Source: Symbiodinium sp. CCMP2592 (lineage: Eukaryota; Sar; Dinophyceae; Suessiales; Symbiodiniaceae). From it: a stretch of 64,000 bases of DNA. Both the position numbers and the translations under genes were made by a program. Below are positions 59,594-64,000 of this stretch, piece after piece. The stretch is from contig CAJNDT010002824.1 of the NCBI GenBank assembly GCA_905221615.1, forward strand, positions 679,501 to 743,500, in the 5' to 3' direction. The notes beneath the pieces are model-generated. The model was not told the origin of the DNA and ran no database searches. It saw only the letters and a program-made list of their open reading frames with translations. The first letter of the stretch is position 1. Every line of letters starts with the position of its first letter.

Positions 59594-60191
59594 GTGAACC
59601 TACACCCAAAACGACAGGCCGAAAAAGAGAGACTGGTGGCAGAGGAAGAGGCCACCGTACTCCTTCAGTCATTTGGGGGCAATGACTGCGAGAAGAGCAG
59701 GCAAGACAGCAAAAAGCTGCTGAGGAAGAGGCTGCGAGATTGCTGCACAGAGTTCTGGTCGAAATTGCTGCTTGCTTGAAAAGGCGGCCGCTCTTGTGGA
59801 GGAGCGAAGGCTTCGGCGAGAGACATTCGACATGCAGCACCCGCTGCCGGAAGTGCGACGCTTGGAAGTTCGCTTTTTGTTGGATGTTGGGAAAAAGCCA
59901 GTCGCCGCCTCTCTGCTCCAGGCCGGGATGCCGCAGGCCGCTCGCCAAAGCAAAGTGTCCCCAGCTTCTTTTCCGAGTCTCCGCGATGATTCAAGGCGAC
60001 CGTGCGATTTCGCGCAGCCAGTGGAGCTACCATCAAGCGTGCTTTTGCTGAAGATACGCAGGCAAAGTGCTGCGAATAGGCGCGCAATGGCGCATGTGCA
60101 CTTCGGTAGAGTTCCGATGGAAGGTTTCCGCCCTGTTCGAGTTTGCTGCAGTGGCGGACTGGGATGGACCAGCCTTGGGCGGGTCATTTGA
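59594..60191 (+). CDS. Candidate coiled-coil gene, frames unresolved
   Basis: Three overlapping plus frames look coding in turn: RQAEKERLVAEEEATVLLQS (from 59594), ARQQKAAEEEAARLLHRVLV (about 59697-59770) and LEKAAALVEERRLRRETFDM (from 59772). The last continues VRRLEVRFLLDVGKKPVAAS to a stop at 60191. Small introns or frame errors would join them into one coiled-coil protein. No family recognised. Confidence 0.4.
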
Positions 60192-60833
60192 TCTCAGGAG
60201 TTGGGCGAAGCACGCAACATGTATGAAACCTCTCTGAAGAAAATGCCTCCTCCATTCGCAGCAAGGACATCTTTCCCGATGATGAACCTGCAGGGAAAAG
60301 AATCACAGACGCTCAGGCAACACAGACCACATGCAGACAGAGCAACGAGTTTGGACAGCTATCCTATCGTCAGGGAAGCTGGACTCTGTCCTTCCACGAT
60401 GCTGCTCGTTGCGGAGCACGCCGTGGGCTTACCCACAGTGTCGCTCCTGCAGTAGGGATCGTTGCATACCATGATGGTGGGCCCAGGACGACTGACGCCT
60501 GCACAGTGGGATTGTCCCCCAGCCTCGTCAGTTCGATGTTCCGGTGTACAATGACGCAGGTATATTACACGGGTTCACACAATTAGTGAACATCTGCATT
60601 TCAGTTGAGGTGACAGGTTGCAGCGACCTAGATTCGCAAACCGTCTCACCCTTAGTCTGACTAAGCACTTAGCCCAGTCGTGCGTGTGATGTTTGGTTGC
60701 GCATACGGCTTGAATCAAAAAGTAGTACAGAGCCTCCTGCAATTCGTTGGGCGCGAGCGTCACCACAGCTGAACTTGTCTGTTGAAGGGAAACTGACCGG
60801 TAAACGCTTCTGGAGGAGGCCGCAACTGGCGAG

Positions 60834-61295
60834 GTGCCCTTGGAGCCGGCCCCTGGCAGCCTCGAAGAAGTCACTTCGTTCTTGTCCCGAATGGCAGCAG
60901 AGGCCATGTGTGAGCCCCGATGTTCCGTGCAAACCAAGTATATACACAACGGGAGAGAATCCAAGTTCAACCTGTTCGGCCAGGCGCGAGAAGCCTTGCA
61001 AGAGGAACGTGACAAACTGCTCAGCCAGAGCCAATTCGCCAATTGGGAGCGCGCTTCTGTGCCTCGGCTCTTGAGACCCAGGTCGCGATGGCAGACAGGC
61101 CGTCCTCGAGAACGCCTCAGCCTTGATGCAGAGCATTGGCAAGATGGCCCTGCATGCCAGACCGAATTTCTCCCAGGAGCAAAACGATCCGGGAATCCAG
61201 AGGAGCGCCGAGGCCGCCGTGAAGTTGATCCACCTTCAGCCTTCCAGCAACGAGCTTCTTACATATTCATCAGAACAGGCACCCGCCCTAGATGA
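60834..61295 (+). CDS. Unidentified gene, exons in two frames
   Basis: From 60834 the frame reads APGSLEEVTSFLSRMAAEAM, then YIHNGRESKFNLFGQAREAL and QEERDKLLSQSQFANWE, clearly protein-like up to about 61060. A second frame from about 61130 reads KMALHARPNFSQEQNDPGIQ and RSAEAAVKLIHLQPSSNELL. An intron between 61065 and 61125 would join them. No domain recognised. The opposing minus ORF (60669-61142) looks like a shadow. Confidence 0.45.
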   Translation: MPLEPAPGSLEEVTSFLSRMAAEAMCEPRCSVQTKYIHNGRESKFNLFGQAREALQEERDKLLSQSQFANWERASVPRLLRPRSRWQTGRPRERLSLDAEHWQDGPACQTEFLPGAKRSGNPEERRGRREVDPPSAFQQRASYIFIRTGTRPR

Positions 61296-61384
61296 TTCAG
61301 GTCACGCAGGCCAACGTACGCAGTCACCGTGGTGTGCACTCCCTGGCACGGCGCTCGTCCTGTGAGGCAGTGCTCGTCCGGAGA

Positions 61385-61978
61385 TCATGCCCTCTCCCTC
61401 TCCACCTTCACCGGAAGCGGGTTCACCAGCCGAAAGCCGTCTGGCTGTGCCCGATGCTGCCGAGGCCGTTTGGGCATTGTGATCTGATTGCGATCCATGA
61501 TTGGAGCATGATGTCGCAGAAACCACGGTGCCGCACCGACAAGGCTCTTCAGTGCATTGAAGAGGAGCGGATGGCATGCCTCAGCCTTAAGCCTGCAGCA
61601 ACACTGCGTTAAATGCTGCCAGCGATGCATACACAGGCTTCGCATTGTTGCATGCAGGTCTCGAAGAACTAGAGCGGCAACACGAGGAGCTACCTGTTTT
61701 CTGAAGTCGTCCATTGCTTGCTGCACCAAGCCTAAGCCTGAAAGGCCTTTGTGGAGGACATGCAGCAAGAAGCCGAAGACATCCGTCGAGAGGAGGCGCC
61801 CCTGTTGTCCCGTACACTCAACATGCAGGAACAAGGTGTGCTCAACGGACGTGAATCCTGAGGTTTGTTTCTTGGTGCTGGGACATGGATGTATCAAAAT
61901 GAAAGCTACGTCTCGGCTTCGAACGACCTCCACATGTCTGGGCTTACAGGGAGTCGACTTGTTCTCTATGCTCTGCAT
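61385..61978 (-). CDS. Unidentified minus-strand ORF (197 codons)
   Basis: An open frame with helical sequence (QQAMDDFRKQVAPRVAALVL, HPLLFNALKSLVGAAPWFLR) and scattered Cys/His. It is opposed by a 169-codon plus frame (61557-62066) of lower quality. If real, it is convergent with the 60.8-61.3 kb plus gene. No motif or signal recognised. Confidence 0.3.
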   Translation of the reverse strand: MQSIENKSTPCKPRHVEVVRSRDVAFILIHPCPSTKKQTSGFTSVEHTLFLHVECTGQQGRLLSTDVFGFLLHVLHKGLSGLGLVQQAMDDFRKQVAPRVAALVLRDLHATMRSLCMHRWQHLTQCCCRLKAEACHPLLFNALKSLVGAAPWFLRHHAPIMDRNQITMPKRPRQHRAQPDGFRLVNPLPVKVERERA

Positions 61979-62106
61979 GGGCGCGGCGTCCTACGTTGGA
62001 AGTGCTTGCAGATTCCAACTCCTATGTTCGAAGTGCAAGCCACATCGATTCACACTCTATCACTGAAAGGATCTGACCCTGTCGAACTGTTATCTGTTGA
62101 CGCGAG

Positions 62107-62466
62107 GTGTCTCTGTCTTGCCTCCTGAACGTTTCCATCGTTTACTTCACCTGCATCTCTCTGACGATGTTGTCTTTGCGAAGTTCCAGCTCCGATAAGC
62201 TTGCGAGTTTTTGTGATGGAGAATGCATGGTCCACATCGAAGACAGCGTCTTCGGCTGGGCCGTTCGGTTTCGTCGGCTTATTCCATACCGCCGTTTGAT
62301 GCGGACTTTCATGTGCATGTTGCATTCAGCGCGCAGGATACGCGCACAGTACAGTCTGGTCACCCCGGACCCCGACTGGGACAACTTCACTACCACTACC
62401 GTTTGTCGAGATCGTGCGATAAGAAGCAGCTATGGATGTTCTGACTCTTCAAGTTGCTTGTATTAA
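62107..62466 (+). CDS. Unidentified candidate exon
   Basis: The frame contains SSSDKLASFCDGECMVHIED, then SVFGWAVRFRRLIPYRRLMR and TPDPDWDNFTTTTVCRD to TAA. The middle looks folded. The start (Ser/Cys/Leu-rich) is probably non-coding. No family recognised. Confidence 0.35.
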   Translation: MSLSCLLNVSIVYFTCISLTMLSLRSSSSDKLASFCDGECMVHIEDSVFGWAVRFRRLIPYRRLMRTFMCMLHSARRIRAQYSLVTPDPDWDNFTTTTVCRDRAIRSSYGCSDSSSCLY

Positions 62467-62469
62467 CTG

Positions 62470-63220
62470 TAGTGCAGAAATCACATGCTTTGCGGTATGG
62501 CTGCGGCAGGTGCGTGTGCAAGAGGAGGTGCGGATGCATCGCGAGGCCGCCCCTGACTTTACCTCGTAGACTCAAGCCCAAGGCATCCCGACACCCATAA
62601 TGGATGCCATCACCAGCAGCAGTCACATGTCATGCAAGTGTTTTCGTTCACGGTTGGCCCGAGAGAACAGCACCTTCAAGCCTCAGTCCATACAGCCAGC
62701 CAACTCTTCCACCTTTGCTACGACACAAGAGGAGCGGATCTATCGGTGGCATAGTTGCGGCCCTTATAAGAGCACTGGAGAATAGCTCACCTAGCGCAAA
62801 GCGCACAGCTCCGTGAAAGATGCGACTGAGTTTGCCCAGGCCCCAGTATTAACCGCGATGCTGTGAATTTGCTGTAGCGGGGATTTCATTCTGTGTATCA
62901 CTCCGCACAGGTCATCCATAACGACGTTCTTGCTGATCTACGTTGCATGTGGAGGCTGTCGAAAGCCTCAATGGCTTTGCAGCGCTTATCTGTACATGCG
63001 CATACCCACCATACGCACTGCTGATACTGCAGGCATGCCAGCGGAGAAGCAAGAAGCCATGGGGGGCAAGGAGCGAGCAGAGGCTGGGACTACTTCGCAG
63101 AGGGCCACATGTCCGTCACGCAAATCTGCACGTGCCACATGACCGTAAAGCAGGCTAAGATGCTCAAAGCCTTCTGCTCCACAGCGCTGTAGACTACAGC
63201 ACTGAGCCACTCGTAATCGG
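62470..63220. other. No gene supported
   Basis: ORFs under 80 codons on the plus strand. A minus frame (62986-63504) of 172 codons is Arg/Ser/Ala-rich and overlaps better plus-strand frames. Confidence 0.3.
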
Positions 63221-63226
63221 AGTGCC

Positions 63227-63803
63227 ATGGCAGTGTGGCATCGCCATGTCGCTGGACGCACCTGTACGTGTTTGCTTGCCGCTTTGTGGTTACTTCCTCC
63301 GCGAAGTACGACTTGGTCTGCCGGATTCACCAACGCTTCAGTCGCCCCGGCTCGACCTTTGCTGCAGCGGCGGGCATCCGACTTGGAGGAGCGCAGGGCC
63401 AAGTGTCCTTTGAGCCAGGAGCAGCTAGAAAGTGACCATGGAGACAAGTGGGAAGATGTGCGGGATATTCTCGTCGGGCTTCGGGCATCAAGCCCTGAAG
63501 CCATTATGCGGGTTCCTTTGGAGCTTACTCAGAATCTAGTTCCCTACTGTCCTTTTCATGTTTGCCATGGTCTACGTGGGTTCTCGCAGAAAGCCGTTTT
63601 GTCAGTGCTGTGCATGGGAGGCTCGTTTCACTGCTCTCCGTTTTCAAGACCCCCAGTTCCTCGCAGCCACCGAGAAGGATGACAACCAGTCAATCAGAGA
63701 CCGTGCAAAGCAGTGGTCACTACTCCTGGGCTTAGAGGAGATGGGCATGTTCCTTGGCTCGGTGATTACTTTCCCTAATGCCCAGCAAAAGTCTAGTTTG
63801 TAG
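63227..63803 (+). CDS. Unidentified gene, two exons likely, near the window end
   Basis: Frame 63227-63682 contains LLQRRASDLEERRAKCPLSQ and EQLESDHGDKWEDVRDILVG, a hydrophilic helical stretch. Frame 63558-63803 contains FQDPQFLAATEKDDNQSIRD and RAKQWSLLLGLEEMGMFLGS to a stop. The two are in different frames, so an intron between about 63510 and 63640 is likely. No domain recognised. Confidence 0.4.
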
Positions 63804-64000
63804 AATGCCCACGGCCAGTTCCATGCAGCGCAGCTACGCCCTCATAGGCAAACAGGTCCACCACTGCGAGTGTGGAGAATATCAGAATGGGGACTAGTGG
63901 TTGGAAGTTTGAAAAAGGCGCAGCAATTCCGCCGACCTTGTGCTCCGACGTTGCCAAGACAGGTCCAGGTAGGTTGTGTGGAAGGCTTGTGGGCACTGAG
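63804..64000. other. No gene supported at the window end
   Basis: A 67-codon minus frame without motif. The window ends inside unassigned sequence. Confidence 0.3.

Noticed and set aside
1..64000. Search by eye for tRNA, rRNA, snRNA and intact spliced-leader genes
   Set aside because: No cloverleaf with A/B-box pair, no rRNA core sequence and no exact 22-nt leader was found; a covariance-model scan would be needed to exclude a tRNA fully.

Overview
The window looks like nuclear DNA of a dinoflagellate, probably from the Symbiodiniaceae or a near relative. This is inferred from features seen together. Host genes are cut into short exons with at least one well-supported GC-AG intron. Degenerate TTTAGGG-type (plant/dinoflagellate telomere-like) tracts lie far apart inside the window. 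Simple-sequence tracts are abundant. A large LINE and many decayed reverse-transcriptase tails resemble elements I recall as common in these genomes. I see no bacterial-style operons, rRNA or tRNA genes, or CRISPR arrays. Because exons are short, most host genes are given as exons or exon clusters, not finished gene models.

Layout. 1-5 kb: telomere-like CCCTAAA-type tract and unidentified exons. 5.2-6.5 kb: a SET-domain protein methyltransferase (+). 7.7-12.5 kb: small exons, including ankyrin-like, membrane and SWIRM-like candidates. 13.7-14.5 kb: an unidentified minus-strand ORF. 15.4-18.9 kb: an alpha-helical exon, a well-supported SPRY-domain gene in at least five exons (16.4-17.4 kb) and an unidentified multi-exon gene. 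19-25 kb: sparse, with a possible secreted-protein exon, an unidentified ORF and a 690-bp tetranucleotide tract. 26-30.9 kb: telomere-like tracts, a 36-bp minisatellite, a coiled-coil gene, a PD-(D/E)XK-type nuclease-like gene and a small exon pair. 31.1-33.5 kb: an intronless ABC half-transporter, the clearest host gene.

From about 37.6 to 55.3 kb the window is a retroelement cluster. Its core is an almost full-length LINE on the minus strand (about 48.55 down to 39.74 kb). Its parts are a Pro/Arg-rich ORF1 ending in a RING-H2 finger, an APE-type endonuclease, a YVDD reverse transcriptase, RNase H, a zinc knuckle, a cysteine-rich module and a short C-terminal module. The coding frames change by -1 twice and a single in-frame UAG separates RT from RNase H. 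On both sides lie at least five plus-strand, frame-broken relics of a different retroelement tail. They share a K-x4-Y-P-E-L ... E-V-G-G-R-W/F core, which I read as a restriction-like endonuclease remnant, and most end near A-rich tails. A 193-bp tandem satellite (about 4.5 units) and a 31-bp repeat array sit among them. 55.4-64 kb returns to short unidentified host exons and one more telomere-like tract.

Functional links among the host genes are not visible; dinoflagellate genes are not organised by pathway here. The only clear cooperation is within the LINE, whose endonuclease, RT and RNase H would carry out target-primed reverse transcription.
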